A stretch of DNA of 64,000 nucleotides from Ancylobacter defluvii (GTDB taxonomy: Bacteria > Pseudomonadota > Alphaproteobacteria > Rhizobiales > Xanthobacteraceae). Both the position numbers and the translations under genes were made by a program. The notes beneath the pieces are model-generated. The model was given only the letters and a program-made list of their open reading frames with translations, did no database searches and had not been told where the DNA came from. Positions 50,339 to 59,311 of this stretch are shown one piece after another. The stretch spans positions 197,031 through 261,030 of the forward strand of contig NZ_JAHBGD010000019.1 of NCBI RefSeq assembly GCF_018390605.1, written 5' to 3'. The stretch's first letter is position 1, and every line of letters starts with the position of its first letter.

Positions 50339-51541
50339 TCACTCGGCGGCCCGGAGCACGGCGTGCTCGGACTCTTCCAGGCTTGGCACGTCGATCCAGC
50401 GGCGCTCGCGCCAGCTTTGCAACGCACATTCGACCAGTTGCACGCCCTTGGCGCCCTCGCGCAGCGTGTACTTGTAAGGCGCGTCCTCCACGACGTGGCG
50501 GACGAACATCTCCCACTGCACCTTGAAGCCATTGTCGTAGACGAGGTTGTCCGGCACCTTCTGCCAGTCGGAATAGAAGTCCATGGTCTGCTTCTGGTCC
50601 GGGTTCCACACCGGGCGCGGGGTGGCGGTGCGCGGCTGCATCACGCAGTCCGAGAGGCCGGCCACCGCCGAGCCATGGGTGCCGTCGACCTGGAAGGTGA
50701 CGAGGTCGTCGCGGTAGACGCGGGTGGCCCAGGACATGTTGATGTGGGCGATGGCGCCGCCTTCCAGCTCGAAGGTGGCATAGGCGGCGTCGTCGGCGGT
50801 GGCCTCGTAGGCCTTGCCCGTCTCGTCGACGCGGCTCGGGATGTGGGTGGTGCCAAGGCAGGACACCGCCTTCACCTCGCCGAAGCAATTGTCCAGCACG
50901 TAGCGCCAGTGGCAGACCATGTCGAGGATCATGCCGCCGCCGTCCTGCGTGCGGTAGTTCCACGAGGGGCGCTGCGCCGGCTGGCCCCAGTCGCCCTCGA
51001 ACACCCAGTAGCCGAATTCGCCGCGCACCGAGAGGATGCGGCCGAAGAAGCCCGAGTCGCGCAAGAATTGCAGCTTTTGCAGGCCGGGCAGGAACAGCTT
51101 GTCCTGCACCGCGCCGTTCTTCACCCCCGCCTCCTCGGCAAGGCGGCAGATGCGCACCGCCTCGGGCAGGTTAGTGGCGATCGGCTTCTCGCAATAGACG
51201 TGCTTGCCGGCACGGATCGCCTTTTCCAAAAGCGCCGGGCGCATCTGGGTGGTGGCGGCGTCGAAAAATATCTCGTTCTGCGGGTCGGCCAGCGCGGCGT
51301 CGAGATCGGTGGTCCAGCGCTCGATGCCGTACTGCTTCGCCAGCCCGGCGATCTTCTCTTCGTTGCGGCCGACGAGGATCGGGTCCAACTGCACCTTCGA
51401 GCCGTCGGAGAGCGTGACGCCGCCCTGTGCGCGGATCGCCACCACCGAGCGGATGAGGTGCTGGTTCATGCCCATGCGGCCGGTGATGCCGTTCATGACG
51501 ATGCCCAGCTTTTGGCCGAGTCGTTTGGCGTGCGCGCTCAT
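50339..51541 (-). CDS. Gfo/Idh/MocA family oxidoreductase
   Basis: The 400-residue enzyme has an N-terminal Rossmann region with the relaxed GITGRMGMNQHL motif, DAATTQMRP, and the family hallmark EKPIATNLPEA (Glu-Lys-Pro). The C-terminal domain contains GGGMILDMVCHWRYVLD, in which the Asp-x3-His pair corresponds to the catalytic His region. Such enzymes oxidise or reduce sugar or inositol hydroxyls with NAD(P). Its ATG overlaps the stop of the enolase-superfamily gene by four bases, and the DUF993 gene follows closely, which suggests sequential steps on one sugar-like substrate. Confidence 0.9.
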   Translation of the reverse strand: MSAHAKRLGQKLGIVMNGITGRMGMNQHLIRSVVAIRAQGGVTLSDGSKVQLDPILVGRNEEKIAGLAKQYGIERWTTDLDAALADPQNEIFFDAATTQMRPALLEKAIRAGKHVYCEKPIATNLPEAVRICRLAEEAGVKNGAVQDKLFLPGLQKLQFLRDSGFFGRILSVRGEFGYWVFEGDWGQPAQRPSWNYRTQDGGGMILDMVCHWRYVLDNCFGEVKAVSCLGTTHIPSRVDETGKAYEATADDAAYATFELEGGAIAHINMSWATRVYRDDLVTFQVDGTHGSAVAGLSDCVMQPRTATPRPVWNPDQKQTMDFYSDWQKVPDNLVYDNGFKVQWEMFVRHVVEDAPYKYTLREGAKGVQLVECALQSWRERRWIDVPSLEESEHAVLRAAE

Positions 51542-52941
51542 GCGAAAATCTCCTGTGAGGCGAATGTCGTGGTAAGGGGCGTCAGCGCGGCCCAGTCGGG
51601 CGCGGCGCCGCTGGCGAAGCCCGGGCCGGCGAGAAGCCGGGCGGCGGGCAGGGTTGCGGTGCTTGTGTCGAGCCGGACATGGCCGGCCTCGACGCGGTAG
51701 AACTCGGGCAAGGCGCGGGCGAAGGCTTGCGCCTCATGGTCCGGCGCCGGGCCGAAGCCGGCGACATAGTGATGGCCGTTGCGCTCGACATGGGTCAGGC
51801 CGAGCGCGGCGACCAGCGCGGTGTCCTGCTGCACGCCGAGGCCGGGCTGGCAGGTGAGGTCCTCGCCGGTGAGGAGGTAGCCGCCATTATGGCGGCGGTT
51901 GAGCCGCGCAACGCGGGCGGCGTTCAGCACCGCCTTGTAGAGGCCCTTGCAGGACTTCGACGACACGCCGCGATAGCCGAGTGCCACCGCGCGTGGGAAG
52001 GCGTCGTAGCTGTCGTCGGCCTCGTCGATGATCACCGGCACGCGCAGCGCCGCCGCGTCGAGCGAGGTCTCGAAGGTGGCACGCCGGTCATAGGGCTGCT
52101 CGATATGGATCAGCCGGTTGAAGAACCGTGACAGCGCCGGGTCGTCCTCCAACGTCGCCGCCAGCAAGGCAAGGCGCGGCGGATCATATTGCTCGTTGGC
52201 ATCGAGGCTCGCCGCATAGCCCGGCACCCGCGCGTCGAACAGCGCGGCGATCGCGCGCAGCCGCTTCAGATCGCCGGCAACGTCGCCGCCGATCTTGATC
52301 TTGAAGAAGCCCAGCCGCGCATTGGCGATTTCCTCCGCGAGGCTTCCCGGTCCCTCGATGGCGTCGGCGAGCCCCACCGTGTGGCGCAGCGCCACCTCGT
52401 GGGACGGGACGAGTGCGGCGAGAAAGTCCTCGATTTCGGCGAGGCCGAGATCCGGCGTCAGCCGGGCGTCCAGGCCTGGCACATTGGTGCGCAGCGCTTC
52501 GGCCAGGCCGATACCGAGCCCCGTGAGCAACGCGTCCAGCACCGCCTTATCGATCAGCGCCACGCCAAAATTGCCGGCCAGCCGGGCGATGCCCTCCCCC
52601 TCGGCCCATGCCGTCTGGCGCTCCAGCGCGGCGGCATGGTGGCCGAAGGCAGTATCCGCCTCGCCACGCTCTATGAAGACCCGTGCCGCCGCCGCGAGGC
52701 TGGCGCGCAGGTCGTCGATGGTGCGGCCGGGAGACTTCGCCGGGTCCTTGTCGAACCATTTCGGCATCATCATCTCGGCCGAGGCGCCCTCGATCCGCCC
52801 GATCCCCGGCAGGTCGATCGCCACCCGGACAAAGGCCTGCGGCGCTGCCTCCACCGCCACCGCGCCGAAGCGGAACGGGTGGGCGAAGGGCATCATCCGC
52901 TCATAGGCGTCGATGCGGGCTATGGTGAAGCGCGGGGCCAT
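51538..52941 (-). CDS. Enolase-superfamily (mandelate racemase-like) enzyme
   Basis: The 467-residue protein fits the enolase superfamily: an N-terminal capping region (IDAYERMMPFAHPFRFG), a KxK motif in FFKIKIGGD, and metal ligands in ASLDANEQY (Asp), IHIEQPY (Glu) and IIDEAD (Asp/Glu), with a further Lys in SSKSCKGLYKAV. It is longer than usual members (about 370-400 residues), the extra length lying in the N-terminal half. These enzymes abstract a proton next to a carboxylate, in dehydration or racemisation of acid sugars. It lies between the ABC importer ATPase gene (4 bases) and the oxidoreductase gene (four-base overlap). Confidence 0.82.
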   Translation of the reverse strand: MAPRFTIARIDAYERMMPFAHPFRFGAVAVEAAPQAFVRVAIDLPGIGRIEGASAEMMMPKWFDKDPAKSPGRTIDDLRASLAAAARVFIERGEADTAFGHHAAALERQTAWAEGEGIARLAGNFGVALIDKAVLDALLTGLGIGLAEALRTNVPGLDARLTPDLGLAEIEDFLAALVPSHEVALRHTVGLADAIEGPGSLAEEIANARLGFFKIKIGGDVAGDLKRLRAIAALFDARVPGYAASLDANEQYDPPRLALLAATLEDDPALSRFFNRLIHIEQPYDRRATFETSLDAAALRVPVIIDEADDSYDAFPRAVALGYRGVSSKSCKGLYKAVLNAARVARLNRRHNGGYLLTGEDLTCQPGLGVQQDTALVAALGLTHVERNGHHYVAGFGPAPDHEAQAFARALPEFYRVEAGHVRLDTSTATLPAARLLAGPGFASGAAPDWAALTPLTTTFASQEIFA

Positions 52942-52945
52942 CGGC

Positions 52946-53779
52946 TCAGTCCAGATGTCCCTGGGCGTAGAAATGGCTGCGCACCTGCCGGGCCAGCGCG
53001 GCGAAGGCCGGCTCGCCCATCATGTCCAGCCGGCGCGGGCGCGGCAGATCGACGTCGTATATGGCGGCGACCGAACCCGGCCGCTCGCTCATCACCACCA
53101 CCCGGTCGGCGAGGAACACCGCCTCGGGGATGGAGTGGGTGATGAGCAGGATGGTCTTGCCGGTCTCGAAATGGATGCGTTGCAGTTCGAGGTTCATGCG
53201 CTCGCGGGTCATGGCGTCGAGCGCGCCGAACGGCTCGTCCATCAGCACGATCTTGGGGTCGTGGACGAGGGCCCGGCAGATCGAGGCACGCTGCTGCATG
53301 CCGCCTGAGAGCTGCCAGGGATATTTGTTCTCGAAGCCGGCGAGGCCGGCCGTGGCGATCAGCTTCTTCGCCCGTTCGAGATGGCTGGCGCGGTCGAGCC
53401 GACGCACCTCGACAGGCAGCATGATGTTGCGCAGAACCGTGCGCCAGGCGAGCAGCACCGGGCTCTGGAACACGATGCCGACATCGTCCGGCGGCTCGAC
53501 GACCTTCTTGCCATCGATGACGATCTCACCCTGCGAGGGCGGGATGAGCCCGGCCACCAGCTTCAGCAGCGTGGACTTGCCGCAGCCGGAGGGGCCCACG
53601 ACGGCGACGAACTCGCCGTCGTGGATATCGAGGTCGATCGGCCGCAGGGAGGGCACGTCGCCGTCGCGGGTCCGATAGGTCTTGGTGAGGCCACGGATTT
53701 CGATGAGGCGTTGGCGCACCGCCGGAGCCTCTTCGCGGGCTTCTTCGCGGGCGACGACGCGCAGGGGCAACGACGACAT
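52946..53779 (-). CDS. ABC importer ATP-binding protein (SsuB/TauB type)
   Basis: The 277-residue ATPase has Walker A GPSGCGKST, Q-loop IVFQSPVLLAW, signature LSGGMQQRASICRAL, Walker B IVLMDEPFGALD and H-loop LLITHSIPEAVFLAD, all complete. These features, with the EPFGALDAMTRE segment, are typical for nitrate/sulfonate/taurine-type importers. GAGGAGG is six bases ahead of the ATG at 53779. The binding-protein and permease genes precede it in the same operon. Confidence 0.94.
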   Translation of the reverse strand: MSSLPLRVVAREEAREEAPAVRQRLIEIRGLTKTYRTRDGDVPSLRPIDLDIHDGEFVAVVGPSGCGKSTLLKLVAGLIPPSQGEIVIDGKKVVEPPDDVGIVFQSPVLLAWRTVLRNIMLPVEVRRLDRASHLERAKKLIATAGLAGFENKYPWQLSGGMQQRASICRALVHDPKIVLMDEPFGALDAMTRERMNLELQRIHFETGKTILLITHSIPEAVFLADRVVVMSERPGSVAAIYDVDLPRPRRLDMMGEPAFAALARQVRSHFYAQGHLD

Positions 53780-53789
53780 GCCGTCCTCC

Positions 53790-54836
53790 TCAATTGCTCG
53801 GATCGGCGGGGAGATAGTCGCGGGTGTAGAAGGCCTTGGGGTTGTCCTTGGCCGAAGCGGCGACGCCGCCATATTCGACCAGCAGCTCCACCGAATCCTT
53901 CATATTGGCGTCGGTGACCTGGAACGGCCGGCGGGTCTTGGTCTCGGCGGTGCGGTAGAGCGGGATGGTCCGCTGGAAGCCCTCGAGCAGGGTCGCGCGC
54001 TGCCCGGCCTTGGGCAACGCCGCCAGTACGGCGTCGGTGGCGCCTTCAGGGTTCTTCTCGGCCTCCTCGAAGCTCTTCGTCGTCGCCGCCATGAAGCGGC
54101 GGACGAGATCCGGGTTCTTCGCCAGGAACTCCTTGTTGACGATGACGCCCGAGGAGATGAGATGGATACCGTAATCGGCGAACATGATCGGATGCACGTC
54201 CTTGCCGGTGGCGTCCTTGATCTTCATGGACTGATCCATGGAATAGCCGAGCAGCAGGTCTGCCTGGCCGTTGATCACCGCGTTCAGCTTGGTCTGCCCG
54301 TCGCCCGAAACGGTCTGGAAATCGCGTTCGCTGAGCCCGGTCTGCTTCAGGAACAGCGGCCAGATCTGCGACATGGAATCGCCGGGCGTGGTGGCGACGA
54401 TCTTGCCCTTGATGTCTTCCGGCTTCTTGATGTTCTTGTCAGTGAAACCCATCACCGACATCGGGCTGGTCTGCAGCGCCACGCCGACGGCGGTCACCGG
54501 CGCGCCCTTCACGGCGGCACGGATCATGGTCGGCACGTCGGCATAGGCGAAGTCCACCGTGCCGGCCGCCACCGCCTGGATCGTCACCGCCGAGCCGCGG
54601 CCCTCCTGGATGTCAAGATCGATGCCCTCGGCCGCATAGAAGCCCTTGGCCTTGCCGTAGAAGAACGGTGCGTGCTCGCCATACACGTACCAGTTCAGCA
54701 TCAGCGTCACCTTGTCGGCGGCCTGCGCCGGGGCGAGCGGTAGCGCCAGCGGCACAAGGGCCGCAGCGGCGATGAGTGCGGCCTTCAGGCCGCCTCGCAG
54801 CGTGGAGCGTCGAGATGTCGGGTAGCTAAACACCAT
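53790..54836 (-). CDS. ABC importer binding protein (NMT1/SsuA type)
   Basis: The 348-residue periplasmic protein has an N-terminal signal peptide with Arg/Lys and a hydrophobic stretch ending APAQAA at about residue 40. It continues with the NMT1/THI5-like domain: LNWYVYGEHAPFFYGKAKGFY, EGRGSAVTIQAVAAGTVDFAYAD, VATTPGDSMSQIWPLFL. Family members bind pyrimidine precursors of thiamine, sulfonates, nitrate or aromatic acids. The catabolic genes in the same operon would fit a sugar-acid-like ligand, but this is open. ATG at 54836 is eight bases after GGAGG; an upstream GTG at 54842 is too close to it. Confidence 0.92.
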   Translation of the reverse strand: MVFSYPTSRRSTLRGGLKAALIAAAALVPLALPLAPAQAADKVTLMLNWYVYGEHAPFFYGKAKGFYAAEGIDLDIQEGRGSAVTIQAVAAGTVDFAYADVPTMIRAAVKGAPVTAVGVALQTSPMSVMGFTDKNIKKPEDIKGKIVATTPGDSMSQIWPLFLKQTGLSERDFQTVSGDGQTKLNAVINGQADLLLGYSMDQSMKIKDATGKDVHPIMFADYGIHLISSGVIVNKEFLAKNPDLVRRFMAATTKSFEEAEKNPEGATDAVLAALPKAGQRATLLEGFQRTIPLYRTAETKTRRPFQVTDANMKDSVELLVEYGGVAASAKDNPKAFYTRDYLPADPSN

Positions 54837-54934
54837 GTGCACGTCCTCCCTTGGATGTGTCGTGAGACGGGGAGCCCTTCTGCGAGGGCTTTGTCCCCAT
54901 AGGCTTTCAGATCGTTCGCTTCAGGACGCCGTTG

Positions 54935-55759
54935 TCAGGTCGTCACGAGGATCTCGTGCCGCTGGCTCGCATGCCAGGGCACCATGAAGCGCTCCACCAG
55001 ATCGACGATCCAGAACAGGATGACGCCGATCAGGGCGAGAATGATGAGCGCCGCGAACATGGTCGGGAGCTCGAAATTGCCGATGGAACGCTGCAGCACA
55101 TAGCCAATGCCGGAATTGGAGCCGACGAATTCGCCGACCACCGCCCCGACCACCGCGAGCGTCACCGATACTTTGAGGCCGGCGAAGATGGCGGGCATGG
55201 CGTGCGGCAGGCCGATCATCGCGAAGGTCTGCAGGCGTGTCGCCTTCATGGCGCGGGCAAGGTCATGCATGTCGCCATCGACCGACTTGAAGCCCTGCAC
55301 CCCGGCGACGATGACCGGGAACACCCCGAGCAGGAAGGCGGAGATCACCTTCGGCATCATGCCGAAGCCGAACCACACCACGAAGAGCGGTGCGATGGCG
55401 ACCTTGGGGATCGACTGCGAGAACACCAGCAGCGGGTAGAGATAGGATTCCACCGTCTTGGAGCCGGCGATCAGCATGGCGAGCGGGATGCCGATCGCCG
55501 CCGAGAGCAGGAAGCCCGCCACGGTGGCGATGGTGGTCGGCACCGCCTCCATCAGGAGCTTGTCGCCTTCGGTGCGGAAGGCCTGGATCACGTCCCACGG
55601 GGTCGGGATCAGATAGGCCGGAATCTGGAACAGCCGGACGGCAAGGTCCCAACCGACGATGATCATCACCAGCAAAGCGAGCGGCCGGACCCAGGGGGAA
55701 TTGACGAACCTGGAATTGACGAGCGCGCGCGCAAAACCCTCACGTCGCGAGGACGGCAT
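54935..55759 (-). CDS. ABC importer permease (SsuC type)
   Basis: The 274-residue membrane protein has six predicted spans and the coupling segment of binding-protein-dependent permeases around residues 170-190 (MKATRLQTFAMIGLPHAMPAIFAGLKVSVTLA), which is the EAA-like loop meeting the ATPase. It is the first gene of the long minus-strand operon that runs to the TetR gene at 47228. The 98-base gap to the binding-protein gene holds no clear signal. The upstream region carries the TetR-type dyad at 55803. Confidence 0.93.
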   Translation of the reverse strand: MPSSRREGFARALVNSRFVNSPWVRPLALLVMIIVGWDLAVRLFQIPAYLIPTPWDVIQAFRTEGDKLLMEAVPTTIATVAGFLLSAAIGIPLAMLIAGSKTVESYLYPLLVFSQSIPKVAIAPLFVVWFGFGMMPKVISAFLLGVFPVIVAGVQGFKSVDGDMHDLARAMKATRLQTFAMIGLPHAMPAIFAGLKVSVTLAVVGAVVGEFVGSNSGIGYVLQRSIGNFELPTMFAALIILALIGVILFWIVDLVERFMVPWHASQRHEILVTT

Positions 55760-55802
55760 GGCGTATCTCCCTGATCGTTATCTCACGGCGCTCTGCGTCG
55801 CC

Positions 55803-55830
55803 TTAAGTAACCAACCGTTGAATTACATAA
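55803..55830. promoter_or_regulatory. Predicted TetR operator, long imperfect dyad
   Basis: TTAAGTAACCAAC and GTTGAATTACATAA are arranged around a central C. Their outer parts TTA-x-GTAA and inner CAAC match in inverted orientation, giving a 28-base dyad typical of TetR-family operators. It lies 44 bases upstream of the permease start in the 220-base divergent region. The TetR protein encoded at the end of the operon is the expected ligand-controlled repressor. Confidence 0.55.
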
Positions 55831-55979
55831 TCGATCACGGCGGATGTCAACCACCTTCCTGCGATGGTTCCGTCACGATCCCGGGCGGCTCCGGTCTCGG
55901 TGGCAAAAGTCGACGTCATTGACGTCCCCCGACCCTGCCGGTCATATCGCCGCTCATTGTGCCGACCATAGGATCCGCG

Positions 55980-57479
55980 ATGTTCTCGCTGCCCCAGCCC
56001 GCGCTTGCGCCCAATACCTATGCCTATGAGACGCAGCCGCTGGTGAAGCCGACCGGCTTTCGCGAATATGATGCGCGCTGGCTGTTCGGCAGCGAAATCA
56101 ACCTTATGGGCGTGCAGGCGCTCGGCCTCGGCCTCGGCACGCTGATCCACGAACTCGGCGTGCGACCAGACATCGTCGTCGGTCATGATTTCCGCGCCTA
56201 TTCCGCTTCGATCAAGCACGCGCTCGCCAACGGGCTGATGGCCGCCGGCGTCAGGGTGTACGACATCGGCCTTGCCCTGTCTCCCATGGCCTATTTCGCG
56301 CAATTCGCGCTCGATGTGCCCTGCGTGGCCATGGTCACCGCCTCGCATAACGACAATGGCTGGACCGGGGTAAAGATGGGCGTGAATCGCCCGCTCACCT
56401 TCGGGCCGGACGAGATGAGCCGGCTGAAGCAGATCGTGCTCTCCGGCGCCGACGTCGCGCGGGATGGCGGTGGCTACCGCTACGTGCCGGATTTCCCGGA
56501 GGTCTACATCAGGGATCTCACCGACCGGCCGAAACTGAACACCCGCATCAAAGCGGTGGTGGCCTGCGGCAACGGCACCGCCGGTGCCTTCGCCCCGCGC
56601 ATCCTGGAAGCGCTCGGCGTCGAGGTGGTGCCGCTCGACTGCGATCTCGATTTCACCTTCCCGAAATACAATCCAAACCCGGAAGACCTCGAAATGCTGC
56701 ACGCCATGCGCGATGCGGTGCTCGCCTCCGGCGCCGATGTCGGTCTCGGCTTCGACGGCGACGGCGACCGCTGCGGCGTGGTCGACAATCACGGCGAGGA
56801 GATCTTCGCCGACAAGGTCGGCGTGATGCTGGCGCGCGACCTGTCGGTGCTGCACCCCGGCGCCACCTTCGTCGTCGATGTAAAGTCCACCGGCCTGTTC
56901 ATGACCGACCCGGTGCTGATCGCCAATGGCGCCAAGGCCGATTACTGGAAGACCGGCCATTCCTACATGAAGCGGCGGGTGAACGAGAGCGGCGCCCTGG
57001 TCGGCTTCGAAAAATCCGGCCATTATTTCTTCAACGCGCCAATCGGCCGCGGCTATGATGACGGCCTCGTCTCGGCCATCGCCATCCTGGACATGCTCGA
57101 CCGCAATCCCGGCCGCTCGCTTGCCGAACTAAACGACGCGCTGCCGAAGACCTGGTCCTCGCCGACCATGTCACCGCACTGTGCCGATGAGAAAAAATAC
57201 GGCGTCGTCGATGCGGTAGTGCGGCATTTCGAGACGATGGCAGCGAGCGGTGCGACGATCGACGGCCAGAAGATCCGCGATCTCGTCACCGTGAACGGCG
57301 TGCGCGTCACTGTGGAGGACGGCTCCTGGGGGCTGGTGCGCGCCTCCTCCAACAAGCCGGAACTGGTGGTGGTGGTTGAGAGCCCGATATCGGAAGCCCG
57401 CATGCGCGACATGTTCCGCCTCGTCGATGGCGTGCTGCGCGCCCATCCGGAAGTCGGCGCCTACAACCAGTCGCTTTGA
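55980..57479 (+). CDS. Phosphomannomutase/phosphoglucomutase
   Basis: The 499-residue alpha-D-phosphohexomutase has all four family elements: an N-terminal substrate domain with TGFREYDARW, the phosphoserine loop TASHNDNGWTG, the metal-binding GFDGDGDRCG and the sugar-binding GFEKSGHYFF (Glu-x-Ser-Gly-His), with a C-terminal phosphate-binding domain. It interconverts hexose 6- and 1-phosphates and so supplies Glc-1-P or Man-1-P to nucleotide sugar synthesis. It opens the plus-strand nucleotide-sugar group that continues with rfbC, rfbD and rfbA. ATG at 55980 was preferred over an in-frame GTG at 55959. Confidence 0.9.
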   Translation: MFSLPQPALAPNTYAYETQPLVKPTGFREYDARWLFGSEINLMGVQALGLGLGTLIHELGVRPDIVVGHDFRAYSASIKHALANGLMAAGVRVYDIGLALSPMAYFAQFALDVPCVAMVTASHNDNGWTGVKMGVNRPLTFGPDEMSRLKQIVLSGADVARDGGGYRYVPDFPEVYIRDLTDRPKLNTRIKAVVACGNGTAGAFAPRILEALGVEVVPLDCDLDFTFPKYNPNPEDLEMLHAMRDAVLASGADVGLGFDGDGDRCGVVDNHGEEIFADKVGVMLARDLSVLHPGATFVVDVKSTGLFMTDPVLIANGAKADYWKTGHSYMKRRVNESGALVGFEKSGHYFFNAPIGRGYDDGLVSAIAILDMLDRNPGRSLAELNDALPKTWSSPTMSPHCADEKKYGVVDAVVRHFETMAASGATIDGQKIRDLVTVNGVRVTVEDGSWGLVRASSNKPELVVVVESPISEARMRDMFRLVDGVLRAHPEVGAYNQSL

Positions 57480-57590
57480 TCGATGTTATGCTTAAAAAGG
57501 TTGTAAAGTCTGATAATGTTCGGCTCCCCTCACGGTCGCTTAAATGCTAAGAGTGGCGATTGGGGAGCCTTCTAGACGGACTACGAAAGC

Positions 57591-58196
57591 ATGTCAGCGG
57601 AATCGGTGGCCAGACGCCCGCCGCCACAACCTACCAATATCGTCAGCTTGCTGAAGCCGCGTCGTTTCGGGGATGCCCGCGGCTGGTTCTGCGAGACCTT
57701 TTCCGAGGCCGCCGCCGCCGCCGCGGGAATAACCACGCGCTTCGTACAGGACAACCAGTCCTATTCGAGCCTGGCCGGGACGATACGTGGCCTTCATTTC
57801 CAGCGCCCGCCGCATGCGCAGGCAAAGCTGGTGCGTTGCCTGCGCGGCTCGGTGATGGACTACGCCGTCGATGTGCGGCGCGGTTCGCCGACCTATGGCC
57901 GGTTCATCGCCACCAAATTGACGGCCGCCGGTGGCGAGCAGCTCTTCATTCCGGAGGGGTTCGCGCACGGTTTCCTCACGCTGGAGCCGGACGTCGAGGT
58001 CGCCTACAAGGTATCGGACATCTATGCGCCTCATTGCGATGGCGGCATCGCCTGGAACGACCCCGATATCGGCATCGACTGGCCGCTGCCGCCAGGGACC
58101 GAAGCGATCCTGTCGGACAAGGACCAGGCCTTGCCGACGCTGCGCGCATTCGACAGCCCCTTTGCCTATGACGGCCAGCCGCTCCAGCCGCTCTGA
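57591..58196 (+). CDS. rfbC: dTDP-4-dehydrorhamnose 3,5-epimerase
   Basis: The 201-residue cupin-fold epimerase has the expected elements: GDARGWFCETF, the catalytic His in GTIRGLHFQ, KLVRCLRGSVMDYAVDVRRGSPTYG, IPEGFAHGFLTL and YKVSDIY with the catalytic Tyr region. It is the third step of dTDP-L-rhamnose synthesis. Its length is typical. rfbD follows after 138 bases and rfbA after that. Confidence 0.94.
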   Translation: MSAESVARRPPPQPTNIVSLLKPRRFGDARGWFCETFSEAAAAAAGITTRFVQDNQSYSSLAGTIRGLHFQRPPHAQAKLVRCLRGSVMDYAVDVRRGSPTYGRFIATKLTAAGGEQLFIPEGFAHGFLTLEPDVEVAYKVSDIYAPHCDGGIAWNDPDIGIDWPLPPGTEAILSDKDQALPTLRAFDSPFAYDGQPLQPL

Positions 58197-58334
58197 ACCG
58201 CCATCATGTCGCGACGGCGTGCCACGCCGCATCGCCGCGACACAGGTCTCGACACGGCTCTCATCCTGTAGCAGGCAAGGCAGCCGAGCCGGCGAACGGA
58301 TTCGTCTGCCGTGGCCGGCCGCAGGATACGCACG

Positions 58335-59228
58335 ATGACAGACCCGATCCTTGTTCTGGGCGCCGGCGGCCAGGTCGGACGCGAACTGCTCGCCCTGGCC
58401 GCGACACGCGGCCTGGCGGCACGCGGTTTCGACCGTTCCGCCGTTGACATCGCCGATGCGGCAGCGGTGCGGCGCCTGCTCGCGGGAAGCCCGTCGTCGT
58501 TGCTGGTCAATGCCGCCGCCTACACCAAGGTAGACAAGGCGGAATCCGAGCCCGAGGCCGCGCGGCGCGACAATGTCGAGGGGCCGGCCGTGCTTGCCGC
58601 GGCGGCGGCGCAAGCCGGCATCCCGCTTCTGCACATCTCCACCGACTATGTGTTCGACGGCTCGAAGGCCGGCCCCTATCTCGAAAGCGACCCGGTGGCG
58701 CCGCTCGGCGTTTATGGCCGGACCAAGCTGGAGGGCGAGGACGCCGTGCGCCGGGCGACGGACCGCCACGTCATCCTGCGCACCGCCTGGGTGTATGGCC
58801 GCTACGGCAACAACTTCCTCAAGACCATGCTGCGGCTCGCCGCCGAGCGCGATGAACTGCGCGTGGTCGCCGACCAGATCGGCAATCCGACGGCGACGCC
58901 GGACCTCGCCGAAGCGATCCTCGCCGTTGCCATCCGTGCCGCCACGAACACCGCGCCGTGGGGCACCTATCATTTCGCCGGCAGCGGCGCGACCAGCTGG
59001 CATGGCTTTGCCGATGCCATCGTGGCCGCCGCAGCGCCATTGACCGGCCGGCGGCCGCGCGTGGTGGCCATCGGCACCGCCGACTATCCGACGCCGGCGC
59101 GACGTCCGGCCAATTCGCAGCTCGATTCCAGCGCTTTCGCGCACGACTTCGGCTATCACGCACAGGACTGGCGGACACGGGTCGCGGAGATCGTGCCGGC
59201 TCTTGTCGGGGAAACGGCGACCGGCTGA
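58335..59228 (+). CDS. rfbD: dTDP-4-dehydrorhamnose reductase
   Basis: The 297-residue extended SDR has the Rossmann motif [10 protein letters not shown] near the N-terminus, [24 protein letters not shown] with the catalytic Ser/Thr, and YGRTKLEGE as the Tyr-x-x-x-Lys pair, all characteristic of RfbD/RmlD. It reduces dTDP-4-keto-L-rhamnose with NADPH to dTDP-L-rhamnose. The ATG at 58335 has AGGA eight bases upstream; a GTG at 58311 is in frame. It is followed by rfbA after 83 bases. Confidence 0.94.
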   Translation: MTDPILVLGAGGQVGRELLALAATRGLAARGFDRSAVDIADAAAVRRLLAGSPSSLLVNAAAYTKVDKAESEPEAARRDNVEGPAVLAAAAAQAGIPLLHISTDYVFDGSKAGPYLESDPVAPLGVYGRTKLEGEDAVRRATDRHVILRTAWVYGRYGNNFLKTMLRLAAERDELRVVADQIGNPTATPDLAEAILAVAIRAATNTAPWGTYHFAGSGATSWHGFADAIVAAAAPLTGRRPRVVAIGTADYPTPARRPANSQLDSSAFAHDFGYHAQDWRTRVAEIVPALVGETATG

Positions 59229-59311
59229 ACGGCAGGACGGGTTACGGGGCGGATCGCAGGCGTCGGTGGCCAAGCCGCCGCGCGACGATGGTGCGGGAAG
59301 AAGAGGAAAGC

